Assembly (NCBI RefSeq): GCF_036711975.1 | Contig: NC_091972.1 | Coordinates: 17,241,001 to 17,305,000 of the forward strand | DNA from: Onthophagus taurus | Taxonomy: Eukaryota > Arthropoda > Insecta > Coleoptera > Scarabaeidae | DNA: 64,000 nt | Direction: 5' to 3' | Part shown: piece by piece, positions 22,301 through 32,628 of the stretch | Numbering within the stretch: the stretch's first letter is position 1 | Layout of the letters: the number at the start of each line of letters is the position of its first letter | The notes under the pieces: generated by a model | What the model was told of the DNA's origin: nothing | The model's input: the letters and a program-made list of their open reading frames with translations, nothing else | Database searches by the model: none | Translations under genes and position numbers: made by a program

Positions 22301-24942
22301 TCACATGCATCAAGTGACGTAAACAAGTGAGTCTTTGACAAGAACTTATTGAGAAGGCTTGTTTTTCATGGCACACTAGGCTAAATATCCATATATGTGT
22401 GCATTTTTCAAAAAACCTTAATTATCTCCCAAACTATTAATATTAGGTATGGGACATATGGGATATAAAAGATGTAAAATGAACCACCGAAGACGACTAA
22501 GAAATAAAATATGGGGGGTACCATTTAAAAAAATGAAGTTATGGTACTTCCAAAATTTGAAAAGTTAACGTGCCATAGTAAAGTGACCAAACGTTTTAGA
22601 CAGCAGTTCTCGGCACCAAAACATACTCCATCATGTTGCTTAAGCATGTTCTCAATCCTAAATTGATATCCCAAAAATCGAGTGTTCTCTGATTTTTTAA
22701 ACAAATGTCTGCTGGAGCAGATTTTTCTGGAAAAATTCGAATAACTCGAGAACGGTCGAATTAAATTGCAAAAAGTAAAGTTATTTATAAACCTTGAAAA
22801 CAGACAAATCCAAATATGTAAAAATATACAGGATGTTCCATTTAAAAAAATAAAGTAGGTGGCGACTTCCGGTATAAACGAAAGTGTTAGAAATCTGAAA
22901 ATATTTTAGTTGAAGAGAACGCAATTGATAATACTTAAATTTAAATTTTCAAATTTTTATTTTGGCCAGAACCTGTATAATTCTAATGGACGGTCGTCGT
23001 GGATGACCCTGTATAATAATTATAATGTAGTTATGCAAGAAAATGTTATAAAACGATTTTTATTAACAATTAAAGAAAAAATAATGAATTGTTTTTACCT
23101 CTTTTGTTTTCCTTGAATAGTTATGGTAGAAAATAAATTTACATTTGGAGCTCTCTTTAATGATTCCAAAACATCGTCATCAAAGAATTTATTACATTCC
23201 CTTTTTTTCATAAAACTTGTCACTCGATATATTAATTCGCATTCGTCCGAAAACGACAAAGAATCATCTTTCAAACCTCTTATTAATGTCTCACAAGCTT
23301 TTTGATTATCTTTATAAAATTTTTTATAAATCGTAGCTAATTGACCATACAGAAAAGACTTCTTTCTTATTCTAAACTGATTTTGATTTAGTAATTCTTC
23401 AATCCAAACTTTAGATCTCTCCAGAAATGTGCCTGATAACTTAGTAATACCAAACACCAAGGCCGAGGCGTATTTATGACCGGAAGTAAACCGGTTTAAA
23501 AAGCCAGGTTTTGTGTTTTTATAATTCCTTTGATTCAGAATTAATTTTAATTCGGTTAAAATTTCCTCACAATGTTCTTTCATTACCAATTTATTGGGGC
23601 ATTTTTTATTTGCTTCTTTTACTAATTCTTCTTTGTATGTAAAGGCTCTTGAAAAATCATCAAATTCCTTAGCATTTTCGAATATTTTTATTTCTGATGT
23701 TTGAAATTTAGGGATGAGCGATTTATTTTGGTGTATTTCATGCATAAATTTATAAACGCCATGAGGAATCTCTAATTGTGGGTGTGTAAATGAGTACATT
23801 AAATGGATTTTATAAAAAGTGTTATGAAAATCTGCAGTGATTTTAATCATTTTTCCCAATTTTTTACAAATCATCATCTTTACTACTTCATTCATTGGTT
23901 TTGATGGGTTTAATGTGGGTTGTTTGGTAATGTGGTTTAAAATGGCGAAGATTTTATCTTCCCTAGTTCGTAAAACGCAATTTTTCACATTCAATCGCAA
24001 ATCTTGACAAATTTTTGTTAAATCTTCCCTATTTAAGAGTGTTAAAAGATTCGATAAATCATCATTTTCATAGTTAGTTTGTATAAAACCATATTTTTCT
24101 AAATCTGTAATCATTTCATGAATTTCTAAAGATATCAAATTTAACTTATTGCGACCCTTTAAACTTTTAATAAAACTCTCCGGGTTATACCACTTAATTT
24201 GATGTGTAAATAACTTGCAACAAATAAATTGGTAGAGAGTTTTTATGGAACAAAATGATAAAATTAAATTTTTTTCATTTTCAAACAATAAATCTTCAAA
24301 ACTAGGCCTTAAAGAGTGCTTAATTATCACCCAAATATTATTTAAGGCATTTTTAAAGACTTCTTTGCATTCAAAATCATCCAAATCAACACCAAATTCG
24401 CATTCATAAATTAAACCTTCTATATTCAAAGCATAACTTTTATGAGAATAATTAAGACTAGATTCTAATTGAGTTTTGGTAAGTTTAAAATCATTTTTTA
24501 TGTTTAAACAAGGTTTAGTTACTGCTATATTTATAATTTCCGAGGAAGAATCAGATGAGTTAAGTTTTATTTTGCTCCTATTATTGTTTAACTTCAATAA
24601 GGAATTCTCATCTCGCTCTAAATCAATTTTAACCTTTTTAGATGGAGATGTATCCGCATTTAATATAGGTTCATCATCAAAATAAATCTGTGGTGATAAA
24701 GGACAACAGTTTACTTCAATCATTTCTTCTTTTACAATTACTTTTTTCATTGGGTCATCATCATCACTTTCTTTATCAGGTTTCTTATTTTTTAAACGTT
24801 TTGAACGGCGACACCTTTGAGGCTTCTTTATGGTAGATTTAAACTTTGACTCTTGAAACGTAAGGGGGCCTTTACATGGCGAAAAAAAGGACTTTATCGA
24901 TGATTGTTTAAAAGAAATAACTTCTACATCATTTTCAGCCAT
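16351..24942 (-). CDS. FAN1: Fanconi-associated nuclease 1
   Basis: FAN1 is a structure-specific nuclease for interstrand crosslink repair. Exons read 24942-23099 (614 codons plus AG), 17111-16595 and 16539 onward; the phases join exactly (AG+T = Ser615). The middle matches FAN1 (TLYQFICCKLFTHQIKWY; LLTLLNREDLTKICQDLRLN, SAP-like). The VRR_NUC domain spans exons 2-3, with Glu655 (GIHCEG), Asp779 (RAGLPDL), Glu792 and Lys794 (FVEVKGPGD). Residues 13-20 (QSSIKSFF) are a PIP box; I see no UBZ zinc finger. Intron 1 is 5987 bp and full of repeats. Exon 3 either stops at 16404-16402 or splices at 16427/16368 to a last exon ending at 16351; the splice signals favour the latter. The protein is about 800-830 residues. 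Confidence 0.93.
17190..17600 (+). pseudogene. Broken ORF fragment of unknown origin
   Basis: Two protein-like stretches lie on the plus strand. The first (about 17212-17346) reads LMREINWIERRFRVLAMMRI and DFFTWDEVIELF. The second (about 17437-17610) reads DDSQYDESVESVQFCSQRV. A 92 bp TTAA-flanked MITE separates them, and removing it does not restore one frame. I do not recognise the family. It lies inside FAN1 intron 1 on the opposite strand and runs into satellite DNA. Confidence 0.35.
17344..17435. mobile_element. piggyBac-type MITE with TTAA duplication
   Basis: TTAA at 17344-17347 and 17432-17435 bounds an 84 bp sequence with terminal inverted repeats CACGTTGACTGCC and, on the other strand, CACATTGACTGCC. 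TTAA target sites and CAC-starting ends are typical of piggyBac-derived MITEs. Confidence 0.8.
17630..18925. mobile_element. Nonautonomous inverted-repeat element, possibly Harbinger-like
   Basis: The ends are inverted: AAAGCTAGATGTCCACTTGAG at the left and, on the other strand at the right, AAAGCTAAGTGTCCATTTGCG. Further inward GAGAG-rich blocks pair as well. It interrupts the satellite phrase CTTCTCC / TTATGAAAGG, which supports insertion with a duplication of about 3 bp. A short region (17870-18030) reads VNKIASAIVLYKISKKK and WVKSWIWRR, weakly like the start of Harbinger nucleases. A minisatellite occupies 18190-18500. Confidence 0.55.
18190..18500 (-). repeat. Minisatellite, reversed copy
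   Basis: Units such as AGACTAGATATTGCTGGCAG repeat. Reverse-complemented they read CTGCCAGCAATATCTAGTCT, the same family as 2396-2860 and 20092-20395. It lies inside the inverted-repeat element 17630-18925. Confidence 0.7.
20092..20395 (+). repeat. Minisatellite, third locus
   Basis: Diverged units such as TTTCTGCCAGCAGTATCTAGTC and TCTTCTGCCAGTATCTATTC follow directly after the satellite array. Same family as 2396-2860. Confidence 0.65.
20396..20935 (+). pseudogene. LINE fragment: RT/RNase H linker and RNase H
   Basis: The plus strand reads AMDVLLDLSSLHLHIEKV (the linker between RT and RNase H in I/R1-like LINEs), then after stops FIDGSKTPERVEAAVYC and YCTVFQTEVFAI, the start of the RNase H domain (first Asp in DGS, Glu in TEVFA). 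The rest of the LINE is missing. Confidence 0.7.
21066..23016 (+). mobile_element. Mariner-type element with ~590 bp inverted repeats
   Basis: The ends read TATACAGGG at 21068 and CCCTGTATA near 23016. The arms (about 21155-21775 and 22355-22975) are reverse complements over roughly 600 bp with small differences. The spacer contains an N-terminal transposase remnant (21814-22190): VYTNEEIHNLFFVHEKC (DUF4817-like) and VVNTLTYFEPSPNISIRAAK (helix-turn-helix). The catalytic domain is deleted, so the element is nonautonomous. It lies in FAN1 intron 1. Confidence 0.8.
21814..22190 (+). pseudogene. Transposase N-terminus (DUF4817-like) remnant
   Basis: It reads as the N-terminal DNA-binding part of an insect mariner-related transposase, with a stop after about 77 residues and a continuing block in another frame. 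No DDE catalytic blocks follow. Confidence 0.6.
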
Positions 24943-25411
24943 TGTTTATGGCGCGCTTTTTCTTATCTTTTTAGGTTAGGCATCTCGTTATCTATAAAAA
25001 TAATATCATTAATTAGTAATTAACGTACCAATATAACATTAATTTGTAAAATAACTTACCTTTTAAAATAATATTGAAAATTGGTTGTTATAAAATTTTT
25101 TTGATGGTGTAAACAAAAAAATAATCTTACTAAATGTCACTTCAACAAACACAAAATTCCCTAATACAAATTCCATAAAAAACGTCTTTGTAACTACTCG
25201 TTACGTATTTTATTATAATGAATCATTTTACGCAAAACTTTTTGTTATTGTAAAATAAATACACTTAAAATTGCATTTAATATTTTCTAATTTTTTTTTC
25301 TTAAGTTGGTGATATTCCAAAATGGCCACATGTTATTAAAGAGGTTATGTTTCATAGTAAACACAATTCAATTCAAAAAATCGATTTAAATTAATCTTAA
25401 AATAATTAAAA
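24943..25411. promoter_or_regulatory. Bidirectional promoter interval, FAN1 / DDX27
   Basis: The two start codons are 469 bp apart and point away from each other. The interval is AT-rich and transposon-free, unlike almost all other noncoding DNA here. A TTAGGTTAGG motif sits at 24971-24980, about 30 bp upstream of the FAN1 ATG; the same motif recurs about 100 bp upstream of pinin. No TATA box was clear. Confidence 0.6.
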
Positions 25412-28400
25412 ATGTCTAAAATATCTAAAATTCCCGACTTAATAAAGACGATACAAGACGACGAAGATGTCGAGGATTTTTCTGAAGATTCAGATGTAGA
25501 ATTGGAGGTAAAACTTAACCTCACTTTTTTTTCACTCAATCAACATTATTTATCTTTTAAAGAATCACTTTCAACCGACCAAGGAAAAGAAAAAGGAGAA
25601 AGATTTCAACACTGACTTTCAATTTGTAAGTTCTGTGGAGGAATACAATAAAGATGAATGGAACGATTTGATGAAATATGTAAAACGAAAAGCGAAAACA
25701 AAAACCGATGATAAAATTAAAAAAGTTTTAGCTGCTAAAAATCAAAGTGAAATTATAAATAATGATGAAAATGAGGCAAATGGAAACGATGATATTTGTA
25801 TATCGGATGATGAGTTGGTTCATGATAATATCAAGAATAAGGATAAAAAGAAAAAGAAGAAAAATAAATCAGGGAATGGGGAAGAAGAGTTTTTTGAAGA
25901 TGTGCATACTAAAACTGATGGGGTTACTTTTTATGAAATGAATTTATCACGTCCTCTTATGAAAGCTATTGTTGAAATGAAATATGTTCATCCAACTCCA
26001 ATTCAATCAACAACTATTCCAATTGCTTTACTTGGTAAATATTTTTATAATTTTAATTAATAATAATAATTGGAAATAATAATAAGATTACAATGTTACA
26101 AGAAATAACAACATTATCCATAACTAATCTAAATCCTACCCTTTTCCCCAGCCTCTCTATGTCTCATTGCTCCCACAACCTCCCACAAACTTACTATACT
26201 CCACCAGCAGATGGTGTAGAGACTCCCCACAGAGCTTGAACCCCCTCTCCTCATCTCTCATCCAATATTTTGGATTGTACCTACTTTCCCTTATCACCGT
26301 CCTATCTCTTGCATTTCCACATCCTTGTCCCTGCTCTCCAGTAGTTTCCACATCTCAATCCACCCTTACTTGCCTCAATCTGTCTGTAGCACTCCCCAAG
26401 ATTTTAATCGATTAACCGCCTCCATCCTCACTTTATCTACCTTCATTTCTTCCCTAACTATACAGAGTGACTGGCACATAAACGTATTTATTGAAATGCA
26501 TTATTATAGAGCTCATTTGCAATTGATTAAGCCAAATATGCCTTATACAAAGTTCAATAGTTTAGGAATTATTGCTATTATAAATATTGAAATTCAGAGT
26601 TTAATAATAGTTTCTTTGGCAACATATTGACTTCTCTGGATAAACTACACTCTAATACACATTTTAAGTTGAAAAATATTTTAAATATTTCGATTGTTTA
26701 AAAATACAGTGAAAAAATAATGTGAAAAACTAATTTTTTATGAGCGTCTATTTCAAGATTTCAATAATACATTTGGCGTATAAATCATGTTAAAAATTTC
26801 TCTGTTTTATAACCTTTCTAATGATTTATTAACCAGGGCTAAATGTGTATAATATTGACAACTTGCCCAAAATTAAAGAAATTAAAATAAAGAACTAAAA
26901 AACGTTACTTCATGAATACAATAAATGAAATTCAATTCATTAATAATTATAAACCATCAATTATACAAAGGTTTTACATTTAGCCAGTGGTAGCAGGACA
27001 TTTCGTTTTTTATTAGTAAGCCATAGAATTTTGACAGTTATTTAGTTAATATTGTTTATCCACAATCACCTTATAATTGAAGTTTTATCCACACTTATGA
27101 ACCATATAAAGTACCACTCGCTTCCAGAACGCATAGTGCCTGTCCAAGTTTTTGAAAAATCTGTGGAAACAATGCACGTTTCCTCTAGTAAGGGAACGAC
27201 TAGTACCAGTAGAACCTTGGATTTTTCTTGCGATATCAAGCTTATTACATATAGAATCCTCGATATAAGTTTCTGCTATGCCAGAGCTTCTCCACCCACC
27301 ATGTCGTTTAATTATTGTCAGGTCGCCTCATACAATGGCCGCTATAAGCTTTTGCATTTGCCAGATTCAAAAACGAAGCAACTATTGAAGGAACTTTCGA
27401 CAAAGTGTTAATCCCAACAGATTGTGAAGTATATTTTTGATAAGCGCATTTTAAAAAGAATCTCTCATTGGATAACTTCTTCGGACGTAAAGACATGTAT
27501 TTTCTATACGTCTCCACAGTATTGATAGAGAATCCTTCTTCTATAATTGTAAATTTTCGTGAAATACCTGTCTTGGTATCTGGTATCGAAACAATCAAAT
27601 ATGCGCCTCTATCTTCTACATCACTAATTTTCAAATTAGTCAGTTCACAGCATCGACAAGCACCAGACACCCCCATTATTAGTGCAACCTAATATATTTC
27701 AAAATTTATTATATATAATATCCAAAAGGTTAACAGAGATTACCTTGACATCAAATATTCTTTATCGCAAGCCCTTGTCAAAAACTCTTCGACGTGTGTT
27801 CATTCCAATACTGCAGATTTCTTCGCCTTGTATCCTCTTGACTGATTCTTCAAATAGGCCATGGAACTTACAATATTTTCCTATGTCTATGTTTTTATAG
27901 ACCTTTATAGCGGCTTTCAGCATCGAATACTTCGACCACATGCATGAAATTGCATACCTCTTCTTCAAATTTAAGAAATACGATAGCAAGACTTCCTCAT
28001 TTATTGTTATTACCCCCCGTTTTTCTTTCCCTTCATTAAACTCATAAAATACTTTTTCGTAATGTTCCCTGGACTTTACAGGCAATAATTGGACAGTTGC
28101 TTCTTCAGCTTCCGTGAGTTGTCTAAAACACTTACACAATAAATAACTATTGTTTTTATTTGAACTTAATTTTTGCGTAAAATGTCATCGTTTACCAGTG
28201 TTGAGTATGCTGACATATTATGCATTTATGGTTTCTATGACGGAAACGCGGCAGCAGCTCGTTAAGAGTACCAAAAACAGTATCCAAATAGACAGGATAC
28301 TCCCTCACTTCCTCGATTACCCTCTCCTCCCATCTCCAGTCGTCAATCTTCTTTCGACCTCCTTTACAGAACCTCATCATTTTCGTTTTGTCTACTTTCA

Positions 28401-31400
28401 CCACCATATTCTTCCGGCTAAAATACCTTACCGGCGACCCCATCATTGTCCTCATCTCACCCGTCTCCCTCGCGATCACTACCAGGTCGTTGGCATACGC
28501 CAGTACGTGCACCTTCCTCCTTCTGATTACAACCCTCATCTGTCCCCCGGCCCATCTGTCTTCTATGTCTGTGGTATACAAAGCAAAGAGGACGGAACTA
28601 AGCGGACATCCCTGCCTCAATCCCCTTGTATCCCCTTTATCCTGGCTACCATCTCCATCTCCTCCCATAATTTTTCTCTATTCTGTCAAACGCCGCTTTT
28701 AAATCTATAAATTCCTACTATTGAACATTTTAGACTTCAACAAATTATCTCGAGCGCGACTCGTGTCACTGTCTCCTCCACCACATTGATTGACTTTGTG
28801 ATTAAATGTAGATGCTCCTGTTCTTGAATCGGGTGTGACAACTATACATAACATTGCTGATCACGCACTTGTCTTTGTTACTTAGTCCTTTGATTTGCAT
28901 CAATCTACAATTAAAAGCATTACTTATAGATACTTCTGAAATTTTTCTGGATCAGCTGAGGGCACTTCCTTGACAGGAATTTTTGCACCTGTCGAATATT
29001 AACGATAAAGTTGGTTTTTAATCTTTATGTACCTATCAAGACATCGATTCTACATAAGTATTACATAAGCGCGAGAGATACGGCCTATAAGAAGTTCAAA
29101 TCCTCTAACTCACCATCTGATTTTATTTACTACAAACGACTACGTAACTTCACCAATATTGCATTTTAGCATGAAAAGAAAGCCTTTTTATCTCAGCCAT
29201 AATAATTCAAAAAAACTAGGGGGTGTCTGTAGGTCTTTTGTAAAAATAAAACTAGTGGCATTCCTAGTAATCATAATAATGTATGTATTAAATACCTGGG
29301 CCATAACAGTGGACGTGCATTGTCGAAACACAAAATAAAGTAATAATAACATTACAAAATTACAGAATATAATAAATTCACAATTAACATTTTAATGAAA
29401 TTAGATTATTGAGGCATCAAAGAGATACTTCCGCTGGCTCTAGTATGCGCCCTTTATCAGAAATAATTTAACTTTACTTTTAAAACTGTTTATTTCATTT
29501 ATTTGTTTTAGACTATTCGGGAGCTGATTATATAATTTAACAAAATTATATTGTGGACTTTTTTCATACAAAGATGTTCTGTGCGCGGGCATCTTTGCTT
29601 GGCGATGCTGATTCCATTAACAACTTTTCCTATCCTCTTAAAATAACAGCCCTGGTGATGGAGATCTTATACAATTCTATAATTGTCTCCCTCATGTCTC
29701 TAGTAAGCTGTACTTTTCGCTCGCCTCTGAATAGGAAATGAGTGTGATGGTATTAGCGCAAAAATGTTGTTGTTGATCCATATTTGTGTCATATTATCAA
29801 TTGTTGTCTGGAATTTGGGTTCTAACCTAACCATTGGAAAACTGCATTGATTTCACCAACTCCAAAAAACAAGAATCCAAATGCTTTGGTTGATTTACGG
29901 CCTATTATTATTTTAAACGTTACCTCGAAGGTTCTAGAGAAGATTGAGGCGGCGAGAATCTAGAGCCATTTTAATGAATTTAATATATTACCAGATTGGA
30001 TTTCGCCCTGGTTTCAGCTGTACCACGGCTCCTTTTGATGTTACCGACAATATCTCTTGCGTGGGATGGATGAGAGATTTTCTAAGGCTTTTGACACGAT
30101 CCATCATTTAACACTCCTATCAGTGCCCCATTATATTCACCGGCTGTTGATTTCTTTAAAATTATTATATATTATATTAAATTGTATTATATATTCTTTC
30201 TAAACCCTGCCTGAAGTGATGATATATTTATTAACATGTTAGACTTATAACTTCCAATTAATTAATAAAATTAATTTTTTTAGGAAGAGATATTTGTGGT
30301 TGCGCTGCCACAGGAACAGGAAAAACAGCCGCTTACATGCTTCCAACGTTGGAACGTCTTCTTTATCGCCCCGTAGGCACAGCAACAACACGCGTTTTAG
30401 TTTTAGTGCCAACTAGAGAACTCGGTGTTCAAGTTTATCAAGTTTCAAAGCAATTAACTCAATTCACCGATATCGATATAGCTCTATCTGTCGGCGGATT
30501 AGATTTAAAAACTCAAGAAAACATTTTAAGAAAAAATCCCGATATTGTAATCGCAACCCCCGGTCGATTAATAGACCATTTAAAAAGTACACCTGGATTT
30601 AGTTTGGAATCGATTGAAATCTTAATTCTGGATGAAGCTGATCGTATGTTAGACGAGTTTTTCGCCGAACAAATGAAAGAGATTATCAAACAGTGTTCAA
30701 GAACTCGCCAAACTTTGTTATTTTCGGCTACGATGTCAGATGAGGTTGAAGATTTAGCCGCGGTTTCTTTAACAAAGCCCGTTCGTGTATTCGTTGATAG
30801 TAATAAAGATGTGGCTTTTAATTTGCGCCAAGAATTTATTAGGATCCGAAAAGATAAAGAAAGCGATCGAGAGCCAATCTTATCCGCGTTAGTTTGCCGA
30901 ACTTTTCGTACAAAAACAATCATTTTTGTGCAAACAAAAAAACAAGCGCATCGATTACACATCTTATTAGGACTTTTAAGTGTAAAAGTTGCCGAATTAC
31001 ACGGAAATTTAACTCAACCCCAACGATTAGATGCTTTGGAGAAATTTAAGAACGAAAAAGTCGATGTTTTAATTGCAACAGATGTCGCGGCTCGCGGTTT
31101 AGATATACCAGGGGTTCAAACTGTGATTAATTTTATGATGCCGCCAACCTTAGAACATTATATTCATCGAGTTGGTCGTACTGCGAGGGCAGGAAGAGTT
31201 GGAGTTTCCGTGAGTTTAGCAGGAGAACAAGAACGAAAAGTTGTTAAAGAAGTTATTAAACGAGCAACAAGACCAGTTAAAAGTCGGATAATCCCTCTAG
31301 ACGTTTTAGAAAAATACAAAAATAAATTAGAAAAATTAGAACCGGAAATCGAACTAATTCTGAAAGAGGAAAATGAAGAAAGGATTTTAAGTAAAACTGA

Positions 31401-31911
31401 AAACCAAGTGAACAGGGCTCAAAAATTATTAAACGGGGAAAAAGACCAAGAACGACCATGGTTTCAAACGAAAAGGCAACGAAAGGATGAAAAAGAAAGA
31501 TTATCGCTAAATCAAGAAAAAAAGGTTAACTCAAAAACCAAAAGTAAAAATAAACTTAGTGAAACGGATAAAGGTGGTGATAAGAATGACAAGAAAAAGA
31601 AAACTAAAAAGGTTAAGGATACCGCGGAAGATCGCGTACAAGGGGAATTGAAAAAATTAGCGTTGTTACAAGCGAAATTGGCGAAGAAAAAGACGAAACC
31701 GAAAAAGATTAACGCAGTATATGATAATGTTGATGGAGTTAGTAAAGGAAAGAAAAGGAAAAGATCGAATTTTGCTGACGAACTTTGTGATACCTCGAGA
31801 AAAGGTGTTAAAAAGTTTAGACACCAGGGGAATTTAAAGAAAAAGGGGCAGCCTAAGAAAAATGTTGGAAAAACATTTGGCCGACCTCAATCTAAGAAGC
31901 AAAGAAATTAA
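25412..31911 (+). CDS. DDX27: ATP-dependent RNA helicase DDX27
   Basis: DDX27 (Drs1 in yeast) is a nucleolar DEAD-box helicase for large-subunit rRNA processing. Exons are 25412-25507, 25563-26034 and 30284-31911, totalling 732 codons in phase; introns are 55 bp and 4249 bp. After an acidic, Lys-rich N-terminus come the Q-motif region (VHPTPIQSTTIPIALLG), split Walker A (CAATGTGKT), PTRELGV, the DEADRMLDEFF box, SAT, ATDVAARGLDIPG and HRVGRTARAGR, then a very basic tail. The Gly codon before RDICGC is split by intron 2 and rejoins exactly. All helicase motifs are intact. Intron 2 is packed with retroelement and Crypton debris. An ATTAAA at 31982-31987 could serve as poly(A) signal. Confidence 0.96.
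26090..26480 (-). pseudogene. LINE C-terminal fragment in DDX27 intron
   Basis: The minus strand reads YNPKYWMRDEERGFKLCGES followed by LHHLLVEYSK, the C-terminal cysteine-rich region of an insect non-LTR retroelement in decayed form. No other domain is adjacent. Confidence 0.5.
26481..27164. other. AT-rich intronic sequence, no gene seen
   Basis: Lies in DDX27 intron 2. ATACAGAGTGACTGGCAC near 26461 looks like a transposon end, but I could not find its partner. Confidence 0.35.
27165..28140 (-). pseudogene. Crypton-like tyrosine recombinase
   Basis: A tyrosine recombinase of the insect Crypton type, which would cut and rejoin DNA through a Tyr nucleophile. The N-terminal part (28139-27765) reads LLPVKSREHYEKVFYEF and SCMWSKYSMLKAAIKVY, a core-binding domain. 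The catalytic part (27690-27210) reads VSGACRCCELTNLKISDV (Arg of box I), YSGHCMRR (H-x-x-R) and, after a one-base frameshift, IKRHGGW and ETYIEDS (nucleophile Tyr). A 55 bp GT-AG gap lies between the parts, but the join is out of frame by one. All four catalytic positions are visible; frameshifts make it a pseudogene. It lies inside DDX27 intron 2, antisense. Confidence 0.72.
28192..28720 (-). pseudogene. LINE reverse transcriptase fragment
   Basis: The minus strand reads TRGLRQGCPLSSVLFALYTT (RT block) and HVLAYANDLVVIAR, the catalytic box with the first Asp changed to Asn (YADD to YAND). It is followed by VDKTKMMRF. The fragment covers only the palm of the RT. Confidence 0.75.
28730..29200 (+). 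pseudogene. LINE endonuclease-end fragment
   Basis: On the plus strand a decayed stretch reads TTLIDFVIKC and, further on, TAYKKFKSSNSPSDFIYYKR and LRNFTNIAF, the end of an apurinic-like endonuclease domain and the linker to RT in jockey-type LINEs. Stops interrupt it. Confidence 0.5.
29450..29740 (-). pseudogene. LINE C-terminal fragment
   Basis: The minus strand shows PQYNFVKLYNQLPNSLKQI, the F..YN.LP..L block near the C-terminus of CR1/L2-like LINE reverse transcriptases, preceded by decayed sequence. Confidence 0.5.
29830..30130 (+). pseudogene. LINE reverse transcriptase N-terminal fragment
   Basis: The plus strand reads NHWKTALISPTPKNKNPN, LVDLRPIIILNVTSKVLEKI and FSKAFDTIHH, the first RT blocks of a jockey-type LINE, with stops. 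It may belong to the same insertion as the endonuclease-end fragment at 28730-29200, interrupted by other debris. Confidence 0.65.
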
Positions 31912-32129
31912 TTGAATGTATTTAATGTTTTTTTAATATAGCTTCGTTACCTAATTTTTCGTTTCATTCTTATTATTGTTGATTAAAGTTTATTGATTAA
32001 TTTGTTGCATTTTATTATTATTTGTTACATTTTTATTGGCAGTGCCATCTATTAGACAATATTCAAAGTTTTACGTCAACTTTCACTTTTTCATTCCTTT
32101 TTATAGATGTGTAGACTTCATTTGAAATA

Positions 32130-32628
32130 ACCATACTTGGCAAAATCGAAATGGGGGGGTGATCCTATAATATTAATTACTCTATATAGAGTAATAGTAA
32201 CATCCGGAATTGAATATGGTTTGTGGATACTAATGCCTATTTCTAAAACTATGATGAATAAACTTCAGGTAACGTGTTATGAAGCCTATAGAGCTATACT
32301 GGGTGCCCTGAGATCTTCTCTAACAAATGCGTTGATTGAAGCAGGTGAAACATCTATTGAAGTTAGTGTAAAACTGTTGTGTACTAGATTTCTGATTAGA
32401 AGTCTTAGTATAATCGATTGTTCAACAGAGTAGATAGAATTTCGCAAATCTTCATCTAACGGCCGTTGGCAAAGAATTGCCCTTTGATTGCTAACATCTA
32501 CTCAAAACTCAAACTTGGTATCCCAAATTTATGCAAAAAAAATGCATGATAACATTTGTGTCCAGATCATATAAATACTCAACATCACACAGTGGAATGA
32601 TTAGTGTGATAGGTAAGGAAATTGAGCA
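32130..32628 (+). pseudogene. LINE A, RT C-terminal part (5' of nested LINE B)
   Basis: The frame from 32137 reads AKSKWGGDPIILITLYRVIV, SGIEYGLWI and YRAILGALRSSLTNALIEAG, the thumb/linker region of an RNase H-bearing LINE. The element is interrupted at 32628 by LINE B, flanked by a 14-15 bp duplication (AAGGAAATTGAGCA), and resumes at 35870. Confidence 0.7.

Noticed and set aside
25345-25539. Minus-strand frame over DDX27 exon 1
   Set aside because: A Ser-rich shadow of the acidic DDX27 N-terminus; the plus strand joins in phase to the helicase exons.
28150-28710. 186-codon plus-strand frame in the DDX27 intron
   Set aside because: It is antisense to the LINE RT fragment at 28192-28720, which has clear RT motifs.
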